Shown here piece by piece: positions 45,101 to 54,442 of a stretch of 64,000 nt of DNA; within the stretch, counting starts at the first letter, position 1, and each line of letters opens with the position of its first letter. Below the pieces are notes generated by a model, which was given only the letters and a program-made list of their open reading frames with translations, made no database searches and had not been told where the DNA came from. The position numbers and the translations under genes are program-made. The DNA is from Lodderomyces elongisporus (taxonomy: Eukaryota > Ascomycota > Pichiomycetes > Serinales > Debaryomycetaceae), in NCBI RefSeq assembly GCF_030384665.1, contig NC_083676.1, positions 1,922,001-1,986,000 on the forward strand, written 5' to 3'.

Positions 45101-45957
45101 AAAACAATTTTATAAAGGTCATATATAATATATTATTATCTACATACTATACCAGACTCAAAACACAATTCTCTCTTTTTTTTTGGTGGGTTTTTTTCAA
45201 AGCTGTGAGAAAACATTAAAGAAAAAGCTCATCTGTCAACGACAAAGCATTGATAGGAAATTTCAGATTAGTTCAAGTGAGTTCCGTTGGTCCATATTGT
45301 TGTTGCTGTTGCTGTTGTTCTTATTCTTCCTTGCCGTTATCATAAATTCGTTTTATTTAATTTTTTATTTTTTTTATTTTTTTCCGACTTTAAATTCCTT
45401 CGAATTCCCCCCCCCCTCGTCCGCCACCTCGTGCTTCCACTTCGTCAGCCACCTTTCTTCTGTGCCGGAAAAAAGAAAAAGACGTGTGAAAAGAGAAGGA
45501 AAAAAAATTACTAAACGATCACAAACGTCGCTATATTTTTTTTTTCCGCTCCTCCACTTGATAAGATAAAAGAAAATCAAATAGAAGAAAGACCAACTGC
45601 AAAGCCACACTGCTTGAAACTACTTAACAAGCTGTGACCAATTCCATCATCGCATTACAAGCATCTTGTACAATTATTAAATACAAACATACGTATATAT
45701 ATATATATATATATACTCACTCACTTGAGCAACGCAAAGGGGTCTAGGTGGGCATCACTACATCCTAGATACTATTCAGTACCCAGTCAACGACTATTCC
45801 CTTCCTTCATTACTTACACTCATTTACCAATCATTGCAATATACTCAATCTTTCAATTTTCAATTTTCAATTTTGCAGACCAAAACTTTAAACTGCTTTA
45901 TCAAACACCATTACACTTGCAAAGGGAAGAGAGAACAACAAGAACGGAGCTTTATAG
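45014..45957 (+). other. ATG-free 944-nt putative 5' leader of VTC5
   Basis: Reading line by line, no ATG occurs between 45014 and the VTC5 start at 45958. The segment is pyrimidine-rich with T-runs, a C10 run (about 45407-45416), a (TA)n run (45695-45716) and TTTTGCAG at 45871-45878 that resembles a 3' splice site. Two TATA-like elements, 44921 and 45695, offer a long and a short leader. Confidence 0.5.
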
Positions 45958-48651
45958 ATGAAATTTGGCAGTAATCTACAGCATTTATCAACCCCGCAAT
46001 GGAAGAGTTATAACATTGACTATAATGACTTGAAATACCAAATCAAAATTGTTACCAATAACAAAGAAGCCTCAACAAAAATTACAAGGCAACAACTATC
46101 AAAACTACAGCATTCGTTTATTGAGAATATCGAATATGCCAATTTGTTTGTCATTACCAAGTATGGAGAGTTGAATAGGAAATTACAACATCTTGAAACA
46201 TTGCTCAACAAGATTAGAGAAGAGGGCAACACCACCACCAATGCCAACACCAATGCCAACACCAATGCCAGCGCCAATGCCAACACCAATGCCAACACCA
46301 ATGCATACTTTATCGAAATTGATGAGTTATTCTATCAAGCATTAGAAATCTCAAGTGTGTTGAAGAACTTGTCAAAGTATATCCTCTTGCAAAAAATTGC
46401 ATTAAAGAAACTTTTCAAAAAGTTTCTCAAATACCATCACTCGAAAAAAGAAGCAGTAACGTTTGTGTCCGATTTGAAAACATTCATGTTGCAAAATCCA
46501 AAATCACTTATCAACTTTGACTTGTCCAAAATAACATTGGAGCTAACAAACTTTATCAACGTCATCAAGTATGAAAGAAATATGATTGAAAAGTATAGTC
46601 AAACGCCAGCATTACAGAGGAAAAACTCACTATTCAGTATAGCATCAACCATGAATTCATCCTCAGATTACCAAAATTCAATCCTCCAAAAAGCTACCGC
46701 CACAGCCATGGCGACGGAGTCTCGAACAGGAACAGGTATAGGAACAGGAACATGTACACCATCCAACATTGATAGCTCCAACTACCAACAAATTCCTCAG
46801 ACTCCGGAACTGTACTTTGACTTGCTCACACTTTTAAAGAAAAATTTTAAACTCGATTGTCTAGTTCCTGCAGATATTACCAATGACGTTACCCTAAACT
46901 TCAATATATATCTCAACTTGAAAACATTCAATGAGGATATGATGTCGACCACATACCTCAACAATGACTTGCTTGAAGAACCAGCAATGATTGTGAGCAA
47001 TGCTTCAAACCCCAACTCCTTAATAATTGCACCTATCGGAGGATTACGAAAATACTCGTACTGCATCTTACCAAATAATATTGTACAAATTTTTCTAAAC
47101 CATCTTTACGATAGATTTAACGAAGAATACAAAAACCAGCTTTTTGATTATTTCCAAACAGCAACTCTGTTAACTAAAAAAACCATCAATTTCATTGTTG
47201 CCAATGACTACACGCCAAAGCTGAAGGTTTTTTACAAAAGAGCAAGGTATACAATTGTTGATGATGATGATGATGATGACGATGATTGTGATTGTGAGAG
47301 TAATAACAATTATGGTAAAGAGAACAACAATATCAATAACAATGTTGATGAAGATAATGAAGATAGAAGAAGCGAAAGGAAAAAGAAGATGGCACCTTCT
47401 GAAGATGATGGGTACTTGCTCTCTTTTGAACGCGATATTTCCACCACCGACAAGATTCAATTTATTAGTGTTATTGACTTTCCTGAAGATTATCACGAGA
47501 TGGATATTTTCCCACATAATCATCTCGGTGTTTATTCAAACCAGCCAAACCTTGCCGACTTTGAAAGCTCGTTGCTAACCGATGTTGATATGAAGACCGG
47601 TCTCGTTGAAAACAAGTTCCATACAACAAACTTTAGACGGTTTCCCAAGAAATTACAACAGATATTGGGAAATAATGGGATAACTCTTTACAAGGGGTTT
47701 GACTATTACCAATACCAACTATCATGTTATTTCAATATTGTTCCTAATGCAAAGTATATAAACAATCACTATACAAATTTGTTGAAACTCAATTTGCTCA
47801 AGACATTTGAAAATGTTGAGTCAACACATCAACAATCGAACCAGGAAGAAGCCATTATCAGACACAAGTCAACCACGATTTTGAACCACAAATTATCTCT
47901 TCAATCTCGGAAAGCAATAGAAGAAGAAGTACAGGATCAAGATCAACAACAACAACAACAACAACAGGAAAGACAGAATTCTTACAACTCGAGCGTCTTT
48001 GATATATCTCCCGAGCAGGACTCGTTGAGTGTCTCGCCCGCTTATATTCATGACGATAATCAAATTGGTGCATTTGTCCAATCGGTGCTTAATTTGAAAA
48101 ATAAATTCTTCAACAACGAAGATGCTATCAACACGAAAAGCAGTAGCCCCTACAATAAAAAGATCCACGAAAACCCATTTTTCCATGAAGCAAGCGAGAT
48201 TGATCCATATACAAGGTTGCTTTCCGTCTACCAAAACCAATCTACTGGTTACGACTCCATAAATGATGAGCCAGTTTCATACTTGCATAGAAACGATTAC
48301 CAACACAAGTACGAGTACAACTATGACCAAACCTTATCCTACATTTATTTCTCAATAACAATTGTCTCTTTGTTTCTTTCAGGTTTACAATTGGGTATAT
48401 TCTATTCCATTTTCAAAGCTACGTCACCAGACTCAAGCTCTAGATTTGTTGTTCGAGACAACTTGGGTGTAGTGGTGGTACTTGTGTTTGCAATGATTGT
48501 CAGTATGCTTTTCAATTTGATTGGAATCAATCTATTGTTTTACAGATTCACACAAGCACCACAGATGCACAGTTCGATTGTATGGGGTGGACTTGTCATT
48601 ACATGCATGGGTATCTGTTGGAGCTGCACCTTACTCATTGGAAACCTTTAA
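45958..48651 (+). CDS. VTC5: Vacuolar transporter chaperone subunit Vtc5-like (SPX-VTC-DUF202)
   Basis: 897 aa from the ATG at 45958. The SPX domain starts at residue 1 (MKFGSNLQHL...YNIDYNDLKYQIK) and runs to about 215. It includes the Lys-rich inositol-pyrophosphate-binding segment LKKLFKKFLKYHHSKK. It is interrupted at about residues 91-117 by an Asn/Thr/Ala repeat. A VTC-like central region spans about 280-630 and carries an inserted Asp run (about 434-443), an Asn-rich stretch and a basic patch. Three TM segments of DUF202 type close the protein (about 790-895). Length and layout match yeast Vtc5 (YDR089W, 869 aa), the stimulatory subunit of the VTC polyphosphate polymerase in the vacuole membrane. 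Vtc4 (catalytic) and Vtc2/3 are shorter or differ, so VTC5 is preferred. Confidence 0.85.
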   Translation: MKFGSNLQHLSTPQWKSYNIDYNDLKYQIKIVTNNKEASTKITRQQLSKLQHSFIENIEYANLFVITKYGELNRKLQHLETLLNKIREEGNTTTNANTNANTNASANANTNANTNAYFIEIDELFYQALEISSVLKNLSKYILLQKIALKKLFKKFLKYHHSKKEAVTFVSDLKTFMLQNPKSLINFDLSKITLELTNFINVIKYERNMIEKYSQTPALQRKNSLFSIASTMNSSSDYQNSILQKATATAMATESRTGTGIGTGTCTPSNIDSSNYQQIPQTPELYFDLLTLLKKNFKLDCLVPADITNDVTLNFNIYLNLKTFNEDMMSTTYLNNDLLEEPAMIVSNASNPNSLIIAPIGGLRKYSYCILPNNIVQIFLNHLYDRFNEEYKNQLFDYFQTATLLTKKTINFIVANDYTPKLKVFYKRARYTIVDDDDDDDDDCDCESNNNYGKENNNINNNVDEDNEDRRSERKKKMAPSEDDGYLLSFERDISTTDKIQFISVIDFPEDYHEMDIFPHNHLGVYSNQPNLADFESSLLTDVDMKTGLVENKFHTTNFRRFPKKLQQILGNNGITLYKGFDYYQYQLSCYFNIVPNAKYINNHYTNLLKLNLLKTFENVESTHQQSNQEEAIIRHKSTTILNHKLSLQSRKAIEEEVQDQDQQQQQQQQERQNSYNSSVFDISPEQDSLSVSPAYIHDDNQIGAFVQSVLNLKNKFFNNEDAINTKSSSPYNKKIHENPFFHEASEIDPYTRLLSVYQNQSTGYDSINDEPVSYLHRNDYQHKYEYNYDQTLSYIYFSITIVSLFLSGLQLGIFYSIFKATSPDSSSRFVVRDNLGVVVVLVFAMIVSMLFNLIGINLLFYRFTQAPQMHSSIVWGGLVITCMGICWSCTLLIGNL

Positions 48652-49024
48652 AAAAAAGGGTAGGGAAAAAGAAAAAAGAAAAGTAGGAGAAGGAGGTAAA
48701 AACTTAAAGCTAGATAATCGGGTCAAATATCTATCAGTAGTATGAATTCTCTGTCTGGAACAGAAGAGTTTGTTACATACATAGAAATAACGATTATATA
48801 TATATATATATATGTGCATAAACAAATAAATATGATTAATTAGAAGGAACTGTCACCTTTTTTATAGCTTTTGTTGCTCAATGTCCTCCCATTTTTAATA
48901 ATAGTAGTAGTGATACTGAGATTTAGCATAAATTTTTTAAAGAAAAAGCACGAAAGAAAAAAAATAGAAATCTTGAAGCTATTTTACAAATACTTTTTGC
49001 CTCGCCAAAAAAAATTAAGAATGT
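48652..49024. other. Intergenic VTC5 to tRNA-Tyr
   Basis: VTC5 3' region with a (TA)n tract at about 48795-48812 and A/T runs. No gene is seen. Confidence 0.5.
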
Positions 49025-49032
49025 AAAAAAAA
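49025..49032 (-). terminator. RNA polymerase III terminator of tRNA-Tyr
   Basis: A8 on the plus strand, T8 in the transcript sense, 2 nt after the discriminator. Confidence 0.8.
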
Positions 49033-49034
49033 TG

Positions 49035-49121
49035 TCCTCCGGAGGAGATTTGAACTCCCGACCACAAGATTGCGGAACTTAATTACAGTCTCATGCTCTA
49101 AACCAACTGAGCTACCAGAGG
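49035..49121 (-). tRNA. tRNA-Tyr (anticodon GTA) with 12-nt intron
   Basis: The reverse complement gives acceptor CCTCTGG/CCGGAGG, a D arm GCTC...GAGC, anticodon stem TGAGA/TCTTG and T arm GGGAG-TTCAAAT-CTCCT, with discriminator A. C1-G72 plus A73 is the eukaryotic Tyr identity set. The loop CTGTAA..A is interrupted after position 37 by about 12 nt (49071-49082 on the plus strand), the canonical intron position. Spliced length is 75 nt. Confidence 0.92.
49071..49082 (-). other. tRNA-Tyr intron
   Basis: TTAAGTTCCGCA in transcript sense, directly 3' of the purine after the anticodon. Boundaries could shift by a base. Confidence 0.75.
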
Positions 49122-49641
49122 GGAGGCTTGTCTCTAGAATGCGTGAGCAAATAGCAATACTAATTATGTTTAGCAATTAATCCGCTACTACTTGTACATT
49201 TTCTTTTCCACTCTATAATTTACATCACTACCAAACATGATTGAAAAAAAAAAAGAAAAAAATTGAAATTGAAACTAGTAAGCTTCTAGGTAAATACTTT
49301 TGATGGTTTGAGTGACTATATCATGTTAGAAAAGAAACAAACAAAGGAAATGAAAACTTATCAAACAAGGTGAGTGGTTCGTTGAATCATCGGTTTTCTT
49401 TTCCATTTTTTTTTTTTTGTTTTTTTTTGTTTTTCTTTTTTGTAAACAAATTATTTTGCTTCAATTTGTTGCAAAATTTTTACTCAAACAACACATACAC
49501 AGAAGCAGCAACTAAATTTTTTTATTTTTTTCAAGATTGCTTAGTCTACAATAATCTACATTTCTACGCTTCGATCCATTTCTTCTTCACACTAGTCTAG
49601 TCTAATTTTAAATCTAAAAACAAGCATATGGTTAGTCCTTT
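49122..49641. other. Intergenic tRNA-Tyr to the next gene's 3' end
   Basis: About 520 bp of A/T-rich DNA. T-runs near 49408-49440 give spurious Phe-rich frames. No gene is supported. Confidence 0.5.
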
Positions 49642-51336
49642 CTAATTTACTCTATTCCGTCTCTTGTTAATAAATAACAAGCTATTGCCTTTGTTATTTG
49701 TAGAGTTGTTATAATACAAGTCATTCTCTATTAGTTTATTTGTACCTTGATAAAAAATCTTCATCGAGTCGCCAAAGTTTACTAGGATAGATTTAAATCC
49801 ATACTTTGTAGATGACAAAATCTTCAGATCAACAGTGATTGGGTAAGTTTCCTTGCCCCCATCGACAAGGGAAATGATAAACCCTTCATATGAGTCTTTT
49901 TGTTGTGTTTGCTTCTTGTTATTACGTTGTCGTAACGATGTGAGTCCATAAACCGAGGAGCATTGCGTTTTTCGTCTTGTTGTCGACCCTGTTACTGACT
50001 CTGTTGGGACAGATGTAAATCTTTCAAGACCAATGATGGTGTTGACATCAGTAACTTGCCATGTCTTGATGTCCTCATACCAATATTGAGATTCCAAAAC
50101 ATGGTTGAAACCAAGACATCTAATCTCTCTTACATCTCTTTCTACTCGGAGACATATACTGTTTTTAGATCGTTGATTGTCAATCTTGAACGTGTGCACA
50201 ATGAGCATATTCGTGTCATCTTGATAAACCAATGAGAATGAATTAACTGAAACACAACCGCAAAATTTACAATGCGTAGGTTCTGAATGGGCAACTCTAA
50301 ATGTCCCGGCTTTGAAATGTCCAATGTTAAACGACTTGACTAGTATTCCAGTACCAATATCGACCAAGCTCGCGGTAAGGTCATGAACAAGTACAATCAT
50401 GCCAATAAAGTCTAATGGGATAATCACTGAAGGATTGAGGTCATGCAGGGTACCAGCCAATGGATGCACTGAAGTAGTTCCTCCACCCATGTAACTGTTT
50501 CTAATTGGAAGTTTGCGGTAAACAAATTTGTTGTTGACAGCTACACCAACAGTAAGGTCTCCATTTTGGTCTCGAAGCACAATCTTGTCATTCACCCTTG
50601 GTGTTTTCACCTTGGCAGCTGCCGTTAAATAGCCACATTTGTCACTCTTAACATTGCCCGAATGGCATGAAAAGATTACTATATCATCTTGGAGAATCAA
50701 CACAAAATCCTCATATGCCGTGGGATCCGAAGCTGCTGTTTGATCAAGTCGTTGAACAAACGGGTTTGGTGGCGGCGGAGGGAAATTGCCATTAAAATGG
50801 GAACTCATAGATGACAAAGAAGCAGTGCTATTCCGTTTCATCATCTTTCTGGTCAAGTAACCAGGAACAGTTTTCTCCCTAAAGAAAGACTCCAAAACTT
50901 TTGACTCTCGATTCATGTTCAAGTCGGACTTGGTCCATTTCAACTTGTAGTTCTCAAAGCAATATATCGTTTGTTTGCTGAAGCTGACTAAAATAATGTA
51001 TATTCCATCATCGCTGATTGCTATATGGTTGATAGGCCAAAGGTCTTTTGCCAAGATATGTTTCCTCTTGTCCATTGGTGACCACGCAGTGATTGTATGG
51101 TTCAACTCAAAAGACACAACTATAGCACATTTCGAATTGGTATACACTTTGAGAATATCTGATGGCTTAAAGTTTTTCAATTCAATCGAGTTGAATCGTT
51201 CATGCTCAATCAAGTTGTTGGACAATGACGGCTGTGCTTTAAGATTCACGCCAATAAGAACCACGGAGACAAGAAACACCAAGCTTAGTAGAATTTCCAA
51301 GTAGAATATCGGTGTCAGATCTAACCGTAGCGTCAT
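49642..51336 (-). CDS. Single-pass membrane protein with beta-propeller-like lumenal or cytosolic domain, unknown function
   Basis: 564 aa if begun at the first true ATG (51336); the open frame extends 8 codons further without an ATG. One hydrophobic segment (about residues 7-30, YLEILLSLVFLVSVVLIGVN) looks like a signal anchor. The rest reads as beta-strand repeats without clear WD dipeptides, e.g. HTITAWSPMDKRKHILAKDLWPINHIAISDDGIYIILVSF. It also has a proline run (about 185), a cysteine cluster (THCKFCGCVSVNSFSLVYQD) and a W/Y-rich motif near the end. The Cys cluster followed by SFSLVYQD and VHTF recalls C-terminal regions annotated as SCAP-like in filamentous fungi. That is from memory and weak, and there is no sterol-sensing TM domain here. 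No function is assigned. Confidence 0.75.
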   Translation of the reverse strand: MTLRLDLTPIFYLEILLSLVFLVSVVLIGVNLKAQPSLSNNLIEHERFNSIELKNFKPSDILKVYTNSKCAIVVSFELNHTITAWSPMDKRKHILAKDLWPINHIAISDDGIYIILVSFSKQTIYCFENYKLKWTKSDLNMNRESKVLESFFREKTVPGYLTRKMMKRNSTASLSSMSSHFNGNFPPPPPNPFVQRLDQTAASDPTAYEDFVLILQDDIVIFSCHSGNVKSDKCGYLTAAAKVKTPRVNDKIVLRDQNGDLTVGVAVNNKFVYRKLPIRNSYMGGGTTSVHPLAGTLHDLNPSVIIPLDFIGMIVLVHDLTASLVDIGTGILVKSFNIGHFKAGTFRVAHSEPTHCKFCGCVSVNSFSLVYQDDTNMLIVHTFKIDNQRSKNSICLRVERDVREIRCLGFNHVLESQYWYEDIKTWQVTDVNTIIGLERFTSVPTESVTGSTTRRKTQCSSVYGLTSLRQRNNKKQTQQKDSYEGFIISLVDGGKETYPITVDLKILSSTKYGFKSILVNFGDSMKIFYQGTNKLIENDLYYNNSTNNKGNSLLFINKRRNRVN

Positions 51337-52138
51337 TGTTGAAGTGAGAGATGAAATCAATATGTATACATATACATATATCTATATATATATATATATA
51401 GGAATATATATGAGAAAAATTGTATGTGATGATTTAGTTTGATCCTTGTGGGGTAGATATCGGATTTCAGATACTAGATTAAAGATTTTAGATTTCAAGT
51501 TTTATCAAGACGTTTTCGGCTAAATTTGTAGGAAAAGCAAAAATTTTTTTTTTTTTTTTAAAAAAATAATAATAAATATAAATATAAATATAAAAATAAA
51601 CATAAAAATAAAATTAATGACAAAAATTGACAAAAATTGACAGAAATGATAGGAATGACGAAAATGACATAAATAAAGTGTCAGAATGAAAGCTTCCAAA
51701 TTTACAATTGACTTTGCATCATACGGAAAGTAATCAATCATACAAAGGATTTGAAGAGAGAGAGAGGCATTTATATACAGAGGAGCGGGAGAAGGAGGGA
51801 AGAATAGAGAGTGAAAATAATAATTAAAAAAACATGAGTTATAGGCGTGCGTAGAAAAGCAATTGACGTAGTAAGGTATCTATCGACGGTGGTTGATTTT
51901 GGTTTCGTTTCCGCTGCTGACTCCATTCATCAAATTGTGACTTGTTTGTATGATGACAAGTTAGAGTGTTGGAACTGACATTAAACAAATATGCTTTTTG
52001 TTTGCCTACAAATTTTCTTTTTTTTTTTTTTTTCAAATTCTACTTTACACGATATTACGAGTTTGTACATAGTTGTACCGAGTTTTTCAAATCACATTCA
52101 TTTGTCTATTAATTAAACATGTTTCCAATCATTATATA
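51337..52138. other. Intergenic between the membrane protein gene and the GCY1-type reductase
   Basis: About 800 bp holding the promoter of the left gene and the 3' end of the right one, both on the minus strand. There is a (TA)n tract at 51382-51401, a T/A run with AATATA and AAACATA repeats at 51541-51618, and a T-run at 52018-52034. No gene is supported. Confidence 0.5.
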
Positions 52139-53026
52139 TTAGGCATTAAAGTCAAAAAAGTCTGGGTCGTTAGTTCTCTTTTCACCTTCCTCCTTTTCAA
52201 GGTTGTTCAAAGCGTCAAAATCTTCTTGCGACAAGGTAAATGTCTTGATATTGTCAATGATTCTTTCATCGGTGGTGGATTTTGGAATGACAATAGTGCC
52301 TCTTTGTACACCCCAAGAAATCAAAACTTGACCAGCATTAGCATTGTGTTTCTTGGCAATGTCTGTGACAACCTTGTTCTTCAAAGTTGAGGCATCTGCA
52401 TGACCCAATGGCGAGTAAGCTGTGATGTAAATGTCCTTTGATTTCAAATAGTCAAACAAATCTGGCTGGGTCAATAATGGGTGTGCCTCAATTTGGTTGA
52501 TTACTGGCACCACATTAACGCCTTCGGAGTTTAAAAGTTTATCGAGCTTCTTCTTGTTAAAGTTCGAAACACCAATTGCCTTGACTTTTTTACCTTCTTT
52601 ATAAATCTTTTGCAAATTTCTCCATGTGTCAACAAAGTCATAGTCGTCGTATGGCTTTTCAGTCTTTGGATCAACTGATAATGGCCAATGGATCAAGTAC
52701 AAGTCCACATATTCAAGACCCAATTTCTTCAAAGACTCATCCAAGGCTCCTTCTGGGTCCTTGTGTTGGTCATTCCACAATTTGGTGGTGACAAAAATTT
52801 CGTCTCTTGAAACACCAGAGTCAGCAATGGCTCTACCAACTTGGTCTTCGTTTCCATAAGCAGCAGCAGTGTCAATGTGCTTGTATCCATTCTTCAAAGC
52901 TGTCAATGTAGCTTTGTATGCTGCATCTTCTTCATCAGCCAACCAAGTTCCCAAACCAATAGCAGGGATCTTGAGACCATTGTTTAAAGTGTAGGTTTTT
53001 GTATTGATTGATAATTGAGAAGACAT
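52139..53026 (-). CDS. NADPH-dependent aldo-keto reductase, GCY1/YPR1-type
   Basis: 295 aa from the ATG at 53026. The tetrad is complete: D52, Y57, K82 and H113, in the contexts YKHIDTAAAYGNE, TTKLWN and LYLIHWPL. The coenzyme-site signature IVIPKSTTDERIIDNIK is near residue 252. Length and sequence resemble yeast Gcy1 and Ypr1 and the Candida carbonyl reductases. These reduce aldehydes, ketoesters or glyceraldehyde with NADPH, or oxidise glycerol in the reverse direction. Strong TTG and AGA codon preference suggests good expression. It is only distantly related to the reductase at 25412-26263, so this is not a local duplication. Confidence 0.93.
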   Translation of the reverse strand: MSSQLSINTKTYTLNNGLKIPAIGLGTWLADEEDAAYKATLTALKNGYKHIDTAAAYGNEDQVGRAIADSGVSRDEIFVTTKLWNDQHKDPEGALDESLKKLGLEYVDLYLIHWPLSVDPKTEKPYDDYDFVDTWRNLQKIYKEGKKVKAIGVSNFNKKKLDKLLNSEGVNVVPVINQIEAHPLLTQPDLFDYLKSKDIYITAYSPLGHADASTLKNKVVTDIAKKHNANAGQVLISWGVQRGTIVIPKSTTDERIIDNIKTFTLSQEDFDALNNLEKEEGEKRTNDPDFFDFNA

Positions 53027-53152
53027 TTGTATTTATGTTTGTTTTTGTATTTGTGTTTGTATAGTAATTTGGGTATATGCTATGAATATTAAAATTTAGA
53101 GAAAAAGCGAAAGAGTAATAAAGTGGTTATGAAAATTGGATAAATTGCAACC

Positions 53153-53160
53153 GTTTTATA
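53153..53160 (-). promoter_or_regulatory. TATA box of the GCY1-type gene
   Basis: TATAAAAC on the minus strand about 130 bp before the ATG, with no intervening minus-strand ATG. Confidence 0.55.
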
Positions 53161-54043
53161 TTTCACTACTTGTCCCCATGCCGTCTACGGTTTATTTCAA
53201 GTATGGGAAGAAGATTCACCACTAGTTTCGATTGCTACCGCCACATGTTGTGAATGACATCATATACTTGGTGAGGGCTTACTAATATACGAACTAAGAC
53301 ACTCAAATCCGAATAATTTTTAGCTATTTATTCTAGAATCTGGAACTCCATACTTGCAATTCCATATTGTGGTTGTGATTATATAGTTGCTTGATTGTCT
53401 AATTACTTAGTTGTCTAATTGCTTAATTGCGTAATTGCGTAATTGCTTTTGCTTTACCTCCTTGACTTTGACTTTGTCTTTAGTTGCTAGAGAAAAGAAT
53501 GTGCAGGAGTTTTAGGGGGTAAAAGGTGGTGAGAGGGGATCAAGAATAAAGGAAATTTCCGGGCGAGACAATAGGTGGATTGCTACGGATGTTCATACGC
53601 TACCAAATATATAAATAACCAACCAACCCTATCTTTAGTCAAATGAACTATATTTTTGAATTGTGGATCTTCAGCAGTTTCCATTGCAGCAACCAAATAA
53701 GAATGTAAATAATAGAAGATATGCTTGTATAGTTTTAGTCTTTTTTCTTTTTCTTAAAGTTATGTTTTTGTTTATGTGGAAACAAATAATGATTCTTCGT
53801 ATTACAGTGAATTACAGCATTATTCACTCCTCTCTTTTCACTTTTCATTTTTCACTTTTCATTTTTTAAATGCCACTTTCTTTGCTTTACAATTTTTGAG
53901 AATTTGAAGTAATAAACGTTGTAATGTTTCTGTGGATATAGCCGAAAGTCTATATACTGAATATCACAGAAGTGTCCTATACTTTATTCTTTTTTTTTTA
54001 GCTAATAAAGTATTTCAGCTTGTCTTTTATTCTTTACTGTCCT

Positions 54044-54085
54044 TCCTCGCCTCCTCGCCTCCTCGCCTCCTCGCCTCCTCGCCTT
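54044..54085. repeat. (CTCGCCTC)5 octamer tract
   Basis: Five GC-rich 8-mers in an AT-rich intergenic region. Confidence 0.9.
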
Positions 54086-54442
54086 CCCTTGCCCCCCTCT
54101 ACCATGTACAAGAAACTAGACAATCTGGATTTTCTAATAGCAATGCTAGTTGTTATAATTCATACACCAAAAAGTGTTTTGTCTTACGAAATTAAAAGTG
54201 CATTGTAAACAAGAGCCTTTTGCTTTTTAATTGAATTGAGAATGCAATTTGTGAGTGTTTCTTCTCAATAGCTCTTCCAAATGTCGCATGCGCGTAATAA
54301 TTTTTGTCTGTGTCGAAAAAATTTCCAAGTGGTTTGGGCGACAACGACCAACAACATCTTTAACAACCAACAAGAACAATAGCATATTCAGCAGCTGCAG
54401 CAACAACAACAACAACAACCAACCAACCAACCAACCAACGCC

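Larger units (their letters stand above)
53027..54442. other. Divergent promoter region, GCY1-type / SRP68 (1.4 kb)
   Basis: No gene is seen. Notable are TAATTGCG/TAATTGCT-type repeats (53396-53450), a CTCGCCTC repeat (54044-54085) and a CAA/CCAA-rich tract directly before SRP68. ATGs at 54281 and 54288 open short frames; the second runs to 54458, past the SRP68 start. They matter only if the transcript starts upstream of them. Confidence 0.5.

Noticed and set aside
51337..51360. Eight-codon extension of the membrane protein frame
   Set aside because: It would begin with TTG. The first ATG at 51336 directly precedes the signal-anchor segment.
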